Shown here piece by piece: positions 7,844 through 15,211 of a DNA stretch of 34,401 bases. Position numbers and translations under genes: made by a program. This stretch comes from JALOOE01 sp964423545. Lineage in GTDB: Bacteria > Chloroflexota > Anaerolineae > CG2-30-64-16. Location: the NCBI GenBank assembly GCA_964423545.1, contig CAYRFV010000019.1, positions 1 to 34,401 of the forward strand. The letters run 5' to 3'. Numbering within the stretch: position 1 is the stretch's first letter; each line of letters begins with the position of its first letter. The notes beneath the pieces are model-generated. The model was not told the origin of the DNA. It searched no databases and saw nothing but the letters and a program-made list of their open reading frames with translations.

Positions 7844-9157
7844 CTAGCCCGCAGCCACGGGTGGTTGATTTCTCGATGCGGTTGCGGGCAGATCGTGGCC
7901 AAGCAGGGCAAAATACAACGTCCCCGCTGCACCGAACGCAGCGGCCACCAGGAAGTTTGTCTGGGGTGAGATCGTCCACAACCACGCGCCGCCGAAGGCC
8001 GCGAAGGATACGATCACATCGCGCATCAGGTAGTACATGCCGAACATGCCCGCCTTCCTGTCCTCTGGCGCCAGGTCCATGATGAGCGCCTTGCGGGTCG
8101 GCTCGCCGAACTCCTTCAGTCCACGGATGACGAACGCGACGATCAGCCCGGCGTAACTCTGTGCTGCAAGCAGCGCCAGCGGGAACAACGTGAAGTTGAT
8201 GAAGGTGGTCACCACGAACGGTTTCTTTCCGCTCTTGTCTGCAAAATAGGCCACAGGGATGTAGCACAGCACGGCCGTTGCCATTTCGATGACGGTCAAG
8301 ATGCCGAATTGAACTGCCGTGACGCCGATGACGTTCATCGCATAGACTACAACGAAGGCGTAGGGAATCTGCTCGCAGAAGCGCACCAGGATGTCGGAGA
8401 CCAATAGAGTGCGCAGATCGGGCGTCATGAAGCGCCACAGACGAAGCGGATTGCCTTCGGCGGGCGCCTTCTTGGGCGCATCTTCGATCATTAGCTGCTG
8501 AAGAATGAGGGCCGCAACCGCCAGCGCCAGCGCCNNNNNNNNNNTCCACAGGCCGATGAATCCGCACAGCGCGGTGGCAAACGCGATGCGCACGCCGGTG
8601 GTCTCGCCATAGCGGGCAATCAGCAGGCCTCCGATCAGAGGACCGATCGCCATCGGGATGCGACGGATGAGCGAATGCAGCGACACGCCCATGGTGCGCT
8701 TCTGTTTGGGCAGCGCTGTGGCGACCAGGCTCATGGTGGCGGGGAGGGAGAGCGCATCCCAGGAGATGAAGAAGAAGGCGCCGACGATCACGGCCTGCCA
8801 GACCGGAAAGAGGATGACGATGATGTAGCCCACCATCGAAACGACGTTGAATGCCAGCAACGCGCGCTTGTATCCCAGCTTGTCGCTGAGGTAGCCGCCG
8901 GGAAACGAGTAGAGCGCACTGAGCAGGTTGTCGAGGCCGTTTAACAGTCCGATGGCGTACGCCGTGCCACCGAGCGCCAGAATGTAGATCGGCAGAAACC
9001 GCTCGCCCAGCTTCTCGCCCATGCCGACCAGGATCACCATGGTCAACAAAGCCACGACGCTGCGTCGGAGGCCGAGGAAGTCGATGAGGCGGCGATGGGC
9101 GTTCACGGGGGCTCCGTCAGATGAGCCAGGGGCAGGCGACCCGGTCGACATGGACAT
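7844..9157 (-). CDS. MFS transporter, interrupted by a 10-N gap
   Basis: This major facilitator superfamily protein has about 437 residues and about 12 hydrophobic segments. Family marks are the loop 2-3 motif GGYLSDKLGYKR in the N-terminal half, and in the C-terminal half ADKSGKKP and a GLKEFGEPTRKALIMDL stretch typical of uncharacterised multidrug/sugar-like MFS members. The ten N at 8535-8544 fall in the middle of the protein; the frame is kept across them, so the true gap is 10 or another length equal to 1 modulo 3. The start is ATG at 9157 (a second ATG is two codons on); neither has a clear Shine-Dalgarno. It lies 53 bases after the cyclase-family gene in the same direction and is probably co-transcribed with it, so it may carry that enzyme's substrate or product. 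Cargo unknown. Confidence 0.8.
   Translation of the reverse strand: MSMSTGSPAPGSSDGAPVNAHRRLIDFLGLRRSVVALLTMVILVGMGEKLGERFLPIYILALGGTAYAIGLLNGLDNLLSALYSFPGGYLSDKLGYKRALLAFNVVSMVGYIIVILFPVWQAVIVGAFFFISWDALSLPATMSLVATALPKQKRTMGVSLHSLIRRIPMAIGPLIGGLLIARYGETTGVRIAFATALCGFIGLWXXXXALALAVAALILQQLMIEDAPKKAPAEGNPLRLWRFMTPDLRTLLVSDILVRFCEQIPYAFVVVYAMNVIGVTAVQFGILTVIEMATAVLCYIPVAYFADKSGKKPFVVTTFINFTLFPLALLAAQSYAGLIVAFVIRGLKEFGEPTRKALIMDLAPEDRKAGMFGMYYLMRDVIVSFAAFGGAWLWTISPQTNFLVAAAFGAAGTLYFALLGHDLPATASRNQPPVAAG
8535..8544. other. Assembly gap (10 N) inside the MFS gene
   Basis: Ten N of probably arbitrary length. The codon frame is the same on both sides if the true length is 1 modulo 3, which includes 10. 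Confidence 0.95.
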
Positions 9158-9210
9158 GGGAGCAAGTGACCCATTTCATGCGTTACATCCTCTCCTCTTG
9201 CGCTCGACCC

Positions 9211-10083
9211 TCAGGGGGCCGAAAGGGCGTTGATCCGGTCGACGTGAGCGGGGTTGAAGGCATCACCGAAGCGCGTGATCGCCAGCCCCTCCTTGCGCGC
9301 CATCAGTTCGTCGTAATCGCGGTCCTCGACGAACGCGACGCAGCGGCCGATGCTGCTCTCGCCATCGACAAAACGCCAGGGGAAAAAGCCTACTGTGGTG
9401 CGGCGGTTCAGCAGCAGATCGACCTCGCCGCCGATGCACTCGGCGTGGATGATATGGTCAGGAAACATCTCGATGTGCATGAGTTGATACTTGGAGTCAT
9501 CGAACCGTTCCGCGAGGCTCAGGCCGTATTTGCTCTGGAAATGCGCCTCCGCCTCCCTGGCCTGGCGCGGCATCCATTGGCGTATGATCGTGTTCATGGG
9601 GTGGTCGGCGCTGCCGCAATCCACGCCGATCCACTTGATGCCTTTGCGCCTGGCCCACACCGAGAACTCGCGATCGGGCCCTGGGTGCTGCACCATATAG
9701 CGGATCTCGTCGGCGGTGGGCATATCCCAGCCGAAATGATGGTAGCCGGTGTGGATGATCAGGATGTCGCCCTCGCGCACCTCGACGCGCTCCTCAACCA
9801 TCTGCGATGTGTAGATATCGTAGTTTCCGCACGCGTCCGAGAGATCGACAATGGCTGCCGGGCCCACCAGGAAGTCCATGTCCAGGCTGGCGATGTCCTT
9901 GCCAGGGGTGTAGAAGTGGATCTCGCCATCCAGGTGCGTGCCCAGGTGATTCGAATGGGTCAGGAGCTGGCCGTTGGCGCCGTTGGGCGCAAGCCGCTTG
10001 AAATACTTGATCTGCAGCGGCTCATAGGTGGGCCATGCCGGCGTGCCGATGCCGAGCGGGACCGTCAGGTCGATGAGCTTCAT
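9211..10083 (-). CDS. Cyclase-family metal-dependent amide hydrolase
   Basis: This 290-residue protein is of the cyclase/kynurenine formamidase-like family (PF04199), whose members hydrolyse amide or cyclic amide bonds using Zn or Mn. The metal motif HxGTHxDxxxHF is present as His46, His50, Asp52 and His56, but the usual DAPxHF reads DGEIHF, so the common Pro is replaced. A further block, WIGVDCGSADHP, matches the family's second conserved region. It is longer than bacterial KynB (about 210), and no tryptophan-pathway gene is nearby, so KynB is unlikely. The ATG follows GGGAGG. It precedes the MFS gene in the same direction. Position beside purine genes allows a role on a ring-opened nitrogen heterocycle, but that is only inference. 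Confidence 0.75.
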   Translation of the reverse strand: MKLIDLTVPLGIGTPAWPTYEPLQIKYFKRLAPNGANGQLLTHSNHLGTHLDGEIHFYTPGKDIASLDMDFLVGPAAIVDLSDACGNYDIYTSQMVEERVEVREGDILIIHTGYHHFGWDMPTADEIRYMVQHPGPDREFSVWARRKGIKWIGVDCGSADHPMNTIIRQWMPRQAREAEAHFQSKYGLSLAERFDDSKYQLMHIEMFPDHIIHAECIGGEVDLLLNRRTTVGFFPWRFVDGESSIGRCVAFVEDRDYDELMARKEGLAITRFGDAFNPAHVDRINALSAP

Positions 10084-10150
10084 GGGTGAGGCCTCCCGTA
10101 GTGTGTGCAGCGCAGAGCTTGATGAACCGAACGCGTGAGGTTCGCTGTCG

Positions 10151-10966
10151 CTATTGGCGGCTGCCGAAGTCCACGAAGAAGTAGTAACCCCACGGCGCCG
10201 TTACGATGCCGATGCCTGCCTCACGATACATCGGATTCATGATGTTGCTCCGATGTGGATCGGCTCCACGCGGTTCGTTCCACCACATGGCAAATGCATC
10301 GGCTGGGCTCCTGGCGTTGGCCCAATTCTCGCCGGACCAACGGGCCGCGTAGCCGGCGCGCGCCAGCCGGGTCCGGGTGATGGCGCCGTCCGATCCCACG
10401 TGGCTGCCCCAGCCCCGGCGCTGGCAGTCATCGGCATGTGCCTGCGCGGCCGCGGCCAGTTCGGCGGACCAGGTCAGCGCGTGCAGCCCCTGGCTCGTAC
10501 GCCGTTCATTCATCAGCGCCATGATTTGGGCCGGCCAGCCGGCCAGCGCCGCAGGAAGCGCGGTGACCGGTGCGGCGGTCGGCGCATTCTGCGGCGGCTG
10601 CGCAGGCGGGCTGGCTTTGGGTGGAACGAGCGCTGCGGATTTCCTGGGGAGAACGGCGCGATCGGCCGGTACGAAGATCCAGTCGCCGGGATGGATCAGT
10701 GTCGGATCGGGCAGGCGGTTTGCGGCGATGAGCGCCTCCACCGTGAGGCCGTGCGCTGCGGCAATATCCCACAGCGTATCTCCAGGCTGGAAGGTGTAGA
10801 TGTAACCGACTGACGCCTGCAAAGAACGCGCTTCCTCTGCGGGGTCAGCAGGCCCATCTGCCCGGCGGTGAGTTTCGGAGGCGCCGGCGTTGGGGGCCGG
10901 GAACGCTGGGACAAGGAGCAGGAGCAGGAAGAGCAGCCGAGACAGCATGGTCAATGATCGGTGCAT
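10151..10966 (-). CDS. Secreted LysM plus CAP (SCP) domain protein
   Basis: This encodes 271 residues from the ATG at 10966. An N-terminal signal peptide (LLFLLLLLVPAFPAPNAGA) directs export. A LysM domain follows (YTFQPGDTLWDIAAAHGL to HPGDWIFVP), which binds peptidoglycan-type glycans, then a Pro/Ala linker, and a C-terminal CAP/SCP domain (NERRTSQGL, AAAQAHADDC, GENWA, HRSNIMNP, YYFFVDFG), as in bacterial YkwD proteins. It likely acts in the cell wall; the biochemical activity of bacterial CAP proteins is poorly known. An upstream in-frame TTG at 11002 is rejected because it lies within the -35 box. The ATG at 10966 falls exactly where transcription should start, so the mRNA looks leaderless; a second Met lies six codons later. 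The gene is a single unit between the DUF503 and cyclase genes. Confidence 0.85.
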   Translation of the reverse strand: MHRSLTMLSRLLFLLLLLVPAFPAPNAGASETHRRADGPADPAEEARSLQASVGYIYTFQPGDTLWDIAAAHGLTVEALIAANRLPDPTLIHPGDWIFVPADRAVLPRKSAALVPPKASPPAQPPQNAPTAAPVTALPAALAGWPAQIMALMNERRTSQGLHALTWSAELAAAAQAHADDCQRRGWGSHVGSDGAITRTRLARAGYAARWSGENWANARSPADAFAMWWNEPRGADPHRSNIMNPMYREAGIGIVTAPWGYYFFVDFGSRQ

Positions 10967-10973
10967 GGCGCCG

Positions 10974-11002
10974 AGTATAGCACGCGCTAGCACAGAGGGC
11001 AA
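10974..11002 (-). promoter_or_regulatory. Extended -10 promoter giving a leaderless CAP-protein mRNA
   Basis: On the minus strand the -35 box TTGCCC (10997-11002) is 17 bases from the -10 box TATACT (10974-10979), which is preceded by TGC. Seven bases separate the -10 box from the ATG at 10966, so the predicted first nucleotide is the A of the start codon or a base beside it. Confidence 0.75.
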
Positions 11003-11044
11003 ATGACTGCGTCACCGCATCGCCAGAGCTTGCACCGCGCAGCG

Positions 11045-11332
11045 CTACAACAACTCGATCCGGTAATCCACCAGTTCCGCGTCCAGACGCCATGCGGCGA
11101 CATGTTCTGCTACGCGTTGCAGGAGTCCGTAGACATAATCGCCGCTGGCGGAAACCGCTGCCACGGCCAGCACTGCATGGCCCAACTGATCGTGGTCCTC
11201 TACCTCGGCGACCGATACGTTGAACTCCTTGCGGATGCGCGCGACGAGCGGCTTCACGATGCCGCGCTTTTCCTTCAGCGACGTTGTCCCCGGCACGTAG
11301 ATTTCGAGCGTGAGCAATCCGACGGCTGTCAT
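11045..11332 (-). CDS. DUF503 (YlxP-like) protein
   Basis: This encodes 95 residues of the DUF503 family, small ferredoxin-fold-like proteins often found near translation or RNA-processing genes. The family signature is clear: GLLTLEIYVPGTTSLKEKR, then RKEFNVSVAEVEDHD. The function is not established. The ATG is placed by the ATGA overlap with the upstream NUDIX gene and by the family start; longer in-frame upstream sequence is antisense-style filler. It is the last gene of the lipM-side operon. Length is normal for the family (90-100). Confidence 0.85.
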   Translation of the reverse strand: MTAVGLLTLEIYVPGTTSLKEKRGIVKPLVARIRKEFNVSVAEVEDHDQLGHAVLAVAAVSASGDYVYGLLQRVAEHVAAWRLDAELVDYRIELL

Positions 11333-11823
11333 GGTGCGACTGATCCGCCTTTGGACGAGTGCTCCGGAGGCTCCTGGTTCAGGGCGCGTCGCACGAAGCG
11401 GCGCTCCGATTCGAAGGAGAGCGCCTGCTCGGCTTCTGCAAGATTTGCGACCCAACGAGGCCGGTAGAGCGCCTCCTCGGAGTGGACGTTGTCGAAGTGC
11501 GGAGCGTCGCGCTGCGGATCGGCCAGGCGCATCAGGTAGTAGTGCTCCGTGCGGCGAATGTGCACCTCTCTGTCTTGCCACGTGAACTCGGTCTGGCCTT
11601 CGCCGAGATCGCGGACGATCGAGATGCCGCAGTAGCCGGTTTCCTCACAGACCTCGCGCACAGCGGCTTGTGCATCCGATTCGCCGGCTTCGACGTGGCC
11701 CTTGGGCAGGCGGATTTCGTGAGACAGCTCGCCATCGCGCATCACGAACCGTTCGATCAACAGCACGCGGCCCTGTTCGTCCTGGACGATGCCGCCCGCG
11801 GCGCGATACTCCTGAATGTTCAT
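11329..11823 (-). CDS. NUDIX hydrolase
   Basis: This 164-residue NUDIX enzyme would cleave a nucleoside diphosphate linked to another group. The box Gx5Ex7REUxEExGU is complete, from Gly42 to Tyr64, with catalytic REVCEE at 56-61. The preceding RAAGGIVQDEQGRVLLIER and LPKGH are typical of the diadenosine polyphosphate / 8-oxo-dGTP group, but substrate cannot be assigned. The ATG at 11823 has only a weak AGAGGA about ten bases upstream. It starts 25 bases after the lipM stop and overlaps the DUF503 start by ATGA, so these three genes form a unit. The C-terminal tail (about 145-164) is hydrophilic and not part of the domain. Confidence 0.88.
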   Translation of the reverse strand: MNIQEYRAAGGIVQDEQGRVLLIERFVMRDGELSHEIRLPKGHVEAGESDAQAAVREVCEETGYCGISIVRDLGEGQTEFTWQDREVHIRRTEHYYLMRLADPQRDAPHFDNVHSEEALYRPRWVANLAEAEQALSFESERRFVRRALNQEPPEHSSKGGSVAP

Positions 11824-11848
11824 GCGACTAGTCCTCTGGCCAGGGGCA

Positions 11849-12772
11849 TCAGGCCCGGCCCGTCCACTCCGGATTGTCGTACTTCTCCCTCACAAGCTCG
11901 GCCGTCCAGGCTGTCTCTGCCTCGCTCAGCGCGCCGGGCGCCAGCTCCATCCGCAACGCCGACGCGAAGCCCGCGCACAGCGCGTCCAGGGCCGAGTCGA
12001 GGCTGATGCGGCGTCCGGTGATCTGTTCCACCGTGGTCGCGTGTTCGGCCAGCGAACGGCGCAACGCCTCTCGCTCAGCCGTCGAAGGCAAGGCGAGGCA
12101 GTCGATGAGCCGGGTCAGGTCGCCATAAAGCGGCAGCGACCCGTGCTGCAGCACCACTCTAGCGCGGCGACTCTGCGCGCTGCCGAGCAGCTTGCGGCCC
12201 TCCGCCACAATCTCGTAGGCTGAAGGCGCCTCGAAGCAGGCAGCCGAGACATTGGGTCCCGGCCGACTGGCCCCAGGCGCTGGCTCAGCCCGGATGCCCA
12301 GCCCGGCCAGACCCGCCACCAGACCGGCGCTCAGGCGCAAATAGCTTTCCAGCACCATGCCCGCCAGCAGCGGGTGCTCGGGCGGCGCAGCGAGGCTGTA
12401 GGTCAGCTCATCGGTGTGCAGGATCGCCCGGCCCCCGGTCGGGCGGCGCACAATCCCGTAGCCCAGCGCCCGGACGCGGTCGCGGTCCAGCACGGCCAGC
12501 GGCTGATGGCGGCCCAGGGAGATGCAGGGCGGCTGCCAGGCATAGAAGCGCAGCGTGGGCGGCGCGCTGCCCTCGGCCACCGCGCGCGAGATCGCTTCAT
12601 CCACCGCCATGTTCACAGGTCCCGCGGTTGCACCGTGAACGAGGAGGCGCCAGGCTGACGGCTCCGCAGCGGCGGCTATCGGCCTCACCGGGTCATCGAT
12701 AGGCTGCTCCGATGGCTGGCGGAGCTGCCGGTTCGCCGGATTGCGGTGACTTGGGTCCGTTGGCTCGTTCAT
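11849..12772 (-). CDS. lipM: Octanoyltransferase LipM-like
   Basis: This 307-residue member of the biotin/lipoate protein ligase fold family moves an octanoyl group from acyl carrier protein to a lipoyl domain such as GcvH, the first step of lipoate synthesis. The LipM form is favoured by ACFEAPSAYEIVAEGRK followed by LLGSAQ: LipM enzymes carry the acyl-accepting Cys here (Cys179) and a Lys (Lys194) in EGRK. Other marks are NMAVDEA (54-60) and RRPTGGRAILH (109-119). The first 40 residues are low-complexity and lie before the fold. The start is chosen at 12772 because its ATG overlaps the stop of the M29 gene as ATGA; a longer frame has no support. A lipoate ligase (LplA) cannot be fully excluded. 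Link to glycine cleavage is suggested by the nearby GcvT-like ygfZ gene, but weakly. Confidence 0.82.
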   Translation of the reverse strand: MNEPTDPSHRNPANRQLRQPSEQPIDDPVRPIAAAAEPSAWRLLVHGATAGPVNMAVDEAISRAVAEGSAPPTLRFYAWQPPCISLGRHQPLAVLDRDRVRALGYGIVRRPTGGRAILHTDELTYSLAAPPEHPLLAGMVLESYLRLSAGLVAGLAGLGIRAEPAPGASRPGPNVSAACFEAPSAYEIVAEGRKLLGSAQSRRARVVLQHGSLPLYGDLTRLIDCLALPSTAEREALRRSLAEHATTVEQITGRRISLDSALDALCAGFASALRMELAPGALSEAETAWTAELVREKYDNPEWTGRA

Positions 12773-13858
12773 TCCCACAGCACGTACTTGCCGTCCTTCA
12801 TGAATAGCTCGCCGTCCACGGTCACCTGACCTCCCTGTCGCAGGTCGCAAATCATGTCCCAATGGATCGCCGACTGGTTCAGGGATCCCGTCTCGGGATA
12901 GCCGCTGCCGAGCGCCAGGTGCACTGTGCCGCCGATCTTCTCATCGAACAGGATGTTCTTGATGAAGCGCTGGATGCCGAAATTGGCTCCGAACGCGAAC
13001 TCGCCGAGCCGCCGAGCGCCTTCGTCGGTGCTCAGCATCTTGGACAGGAAATCCTCGTTCTTCGCCGCGGCCCATTTGACCACGACGCCGTTTTCAAACC
13101 ACAGGCGCACGTCCACCACCTCGCGGCCCTGTGTGACCGCAGGGAAGGAGAAGCGGATGTGCCCATTCACCTTCGTCTCCTCCGGACCGGTGAAGATTTC
13201 GCCGCTGGGCATGTTGTGCGTGGCGGTGGAATTGGCGAAGGTGCGGCCCTCGATGCCGATCGTCAAGTCGGTGTCAGCGCCGATGAGGTGCGCCTCACGC
13301 CTGCCTCGAAGCCAGTCGACCAGGACTTGCTGGCGCGCTTCCACCTGTTGCCAGCTCGCCACCGGGTCAGGCTGGTCGCATAAGCAGGCTGCGTAGACGA
13401 AGTCCTCGAAGTCGGACAGCGACATGTCGGCGTCCTGGGCATAGGCGTTCGTGGGGAACATGACCACNNNNNNNNNNCTCCATGGAGGTCTTCAGCAACG
13501 GCCGCATGGCCTGGGCGCGGGCAGCCTGCCGCGCCGGGTCGATCCCCGATAGCTCGCGAGTGTTGACTTCGGATCGCACGGCGATTCGCACATCGAACGT
13601 TTCGACGATCTGCTTGAGCACGGGGGAGACGTAGCGCAGCTGCTCCTCACTCGCATGTTCGAGGAAGATCGCGTTCAGTCCCGGCAGATCGGCCTGGACG
13701 AGCGGGTGCGCCCCACGCTGAACGGCGAGCTTGTAAAGCTCCTGCACCAACGGGGTTGAGGTGGGCGAGGCCGCAATTAAGACTTGGTCGCCGGCCTTGA
13801 TGCGGGTCGAGTAGTCCACGATGGTTCGGGCCAGCTTCGTGATGCGTGGATCAGGCAT
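12769..13858 (-). CDS. M29 family aminopeptidase, interrupted by a 10-N gap
   Basis: One gene in two visible pieces. The N-terminal piece (13858-13478, 127 codons) starts MPDPRITKLARTIVDYS behind an AAAGGAAA site. The C-terminal piece (13467-12769, 232 residues) starts VVMFPTNAYAQDADMS. Together they make an M29 (AmpS/PepS, thermophilic) metallo-aminopeptidase, a cytoplasmic enzyme that removes N-terminal residues using two metal ions. All expected ligands are in the C-terminal piece: SGEIFTGP, GEFAFG, VHLALG and HWDMI. The pieces are in different frames as printed, but each ends on a codon boundary, so the true gap must be a multiple of three; family comparison suggests around 10 missing residues. 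This is an assembly effect, not a real frameshift. Its stop overlaps the lipM start. The gene follows ygfZ by 106 bases. Confidence 0.85.
13468..13477. other. Assembly gap (10 N) inside the M29 peptidase gene
   Basis: The codon frames on the two sides fit only if the true gap length is a multiple of three. Ten is therefore a placeholder and some real sequence, probably about 30 bases, is missing. Confidence 0.9.
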
Positions 13859-13870
13859 GGGATTTCCTTT

Positions 13871-13961
13871 CGCTGCCGGGCAGCGGATAAGCAACGATCG
13901 ATTCAGGAAGTCGGACTCAGGACGAGCAGCGAGCCGCCCTGGCCCTGGGTGCCCCCCCAGG
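13871..13961 (-). other. Two hairpins in the ygfZ-M29 intercistronic space
   Basis: A 6-bp stem (13944-13949 with 13956-13961) starts three bases past the ygfZ stop, and a second 6-bp stem (13871-13876 with 13880-13885) ends next to the M29 Shine-Dalgarno. Neither is followed by a U tract. They may separate expression of the two genes without being strong terminators. Confidence 0.35.
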
Positions 13962-13964
13962 CGC

Positions 13965-14972
13965 TTATGGGCTGGACGCCGGTGGATGCACGAACGGCAA
14001 GTCGACGACTGTAGCCAGGATCTCGCCATCACCGTGGCGAACCTCGACCTGGCAGCCCGGCGACGCAACCTCGCGCGGCGCTACGGCCAGGGCAATCGGT
14101 CGCATCAGCCCCGGCGACCAGATGGCCGAGCCCACGAAGCCTCCCCGGCCCCGGCCCGCGATCGGGGCGCCGGTCAGCCCTGTCGTGGGGGCATCGACGG
14201 GCAGCAGCAATCCCACCAGGCGCCGCGCGACTTTGTCATAACTGAGCTGCCGCGCGATGACCTCTTGCCCCGTGTAGCAGCCCTTGTTTTCGCTGATGGC
14301 GGCGCGCAGGCCTGCCTCCAATGGCGTGACCTCGGCGCTTAGCTCGTGGCCCCATGTCGGGATGCCCCTCTCGACGCGCAGCGCTTCGATCCCGTGGGCA
14401 TCCAGCATGGGGAGGGCGGCCAGGAGCGAGCGCAACTCGGCGCCGTGCGTCGCGTCCGCGATCATCGTCCAGTCGGCCGCTTCGAGATCGCCCCCGCGCT
14501 GCAACAGCACGGTCGTCTCACCCGCTCGGCCGCCTCGCCAGCCGTAGGGAGGCAGCTCAGCCAGCGAAACGCCCATGGTCGCTTCGATCCATGCGGCCGC
14601 CGCCGGCCCGTACAGCCCGATCTGCATGGTTTCTGCCGACAGGTCAGCCACCTCGACCTCATCGTTCCAGAAGATCAGGCTGCTCAAGTGCCGAGTCAGC
14701 GAGCGCGCCTGGCCCGGAGAGGCGCGCAGATGCACTGCCTTCTCATCCACGCACGCGATCAGCAGGGCGATGACCCGACCGGTTGGGCCAGCAAGCACGG
14801 CCGGCAGTCCGTCTCCGGGCGCCAATCTCCGGAAGTCATTGGTTGACAGCCGCTGCAGGAACGCAAGACGGTCTCGACCAGCGACGCGCAGCCAACCGTG
14901 GGCGCTCAAGTCGGCCCAGGCCATCGCTGCGCGGGCGGCATGGTAAGCGGAGTCGCGTGAAATCTGTGACAT
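13965..14972 (-). CDS. ygfZ: YgfZ/GcvT-like folate-binding protein
   Basis: This 335-residue protein belongs to the YgfZ branch of the aminomethyltransferase (GcvT) fold. YgfZ proteins bind folate and help make or repair some Fe-S clusters. The diagnostic K-G-C-Y-x-G-Q-E motif is present, with the conserved Cys at 232 (NKGCYTGQEVIARQ). The N-terminal part has the folate-domain signature FLQRLSTNDFRRLAPGDG and a GPTGRV loop. Length is typical. The ATG at 14972 is preferred over the in-frame GTG at 14984, because the AGGAG lies directly on that GTG but at about ten bases from the ATG. It heads the minus-strand set ygfZ, M29, lipM, NUDIX, DUF503, with a perfect TATAAT box upstream. Confidence 0.87.
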   Translation of the reverse strand: MSQISRDSAYHAARAAMAWADLSAHGWLRVAGRDRLAFLQRLSTNDFRRLAPGDGLPAVLAGPTGRVIALLIACVDEKAVHLRASPGQARSLTRHLSSLIFWNDEVEVADLSAETMQIGLYGPAAAAWIEATMGVSLAELPPYGWRGGRAGETTVLLQRGGDLEAADWTMIADATHGAELRSLLAALPMLDAHGIEALRVERGIPTWGHELSAEVTPLEAGLRAAISENKGCYTGQEVIARQLSYDKVARRLVGLLLPVDAPTTGLTGAPIAGRGRGGFVGSAIWSPGLMRPIALAVAPREVASPGCQVEVRHGDGEILATVVDLPFVHPPASSP

Positions 14973-15079
14973 GCCTGGAATCACTCCTGCCCTGCGTAGA
15001 CGTTACCTGTGGATCAGATTCTACCCAATGCGCTGCACTGGCAATGTGAGGTCGCTCCCGCTTGGCGAAATGAAACCTG

Positions 15080-15138
15080 ATTATACACGGCGCAACGCAG
15101 CGGCGCCAATTGCGCCGCGCGCGAGTTGCTGATACAAT
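15080..15138. promoter_or_regulatory. Divergent promoters with abutting -35 boxes (ygfZ / coaBC)
   Basis: Minus strand: -10 TATAAT (15080-15085) and -35 TTGGCG (15104-15109), 18-base spacer, driving ygfZ with a start near 15073. Plus strand: -35 TTGCGC (15110-15115), 17-base spacer, extended -10 TG-A-TACAAT (box 15133-15138), driving coaBC with a start near 15145. The two -35 boxes are adjacent and together lie in the inverted repeat GGCGC-CAATT-GCGCC (15102-15116). Polymerase cannot sit on both at once. The rest of the 14973-15211 space shows no gene. Confidence 0.65.
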
Positions 15139-15211
15139 CGGGTGCGAGCATTGCCGGCGCCGCACAGTCACGGCGAAGCCCGGCCGTTTTCATCCATGGC
15201 GGGGGCGCCCC

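Noticed and set aside
9211..10083. Kynurenine formamidase KynB
   Set aside because: The fold is the same, but the protein is much longer, the metal motif differs (DGEIHF) and no tryptophan catabolism gene is nearby.
10967..11002. TTG start codon at 11002 for the CAP-domain gene
   Set aside because: It lies inside the -35 box of the promoter and so cannot be in the transcript; the ATG at 10966 also leads directly into the signal peptide.
11333..11581. N-terminal extension of the DUF503 protein
   Set aside because: The extra residues are an out-of-frame reading of the NUDIX gene; family start and the ATGA overlap place the start at 11332.
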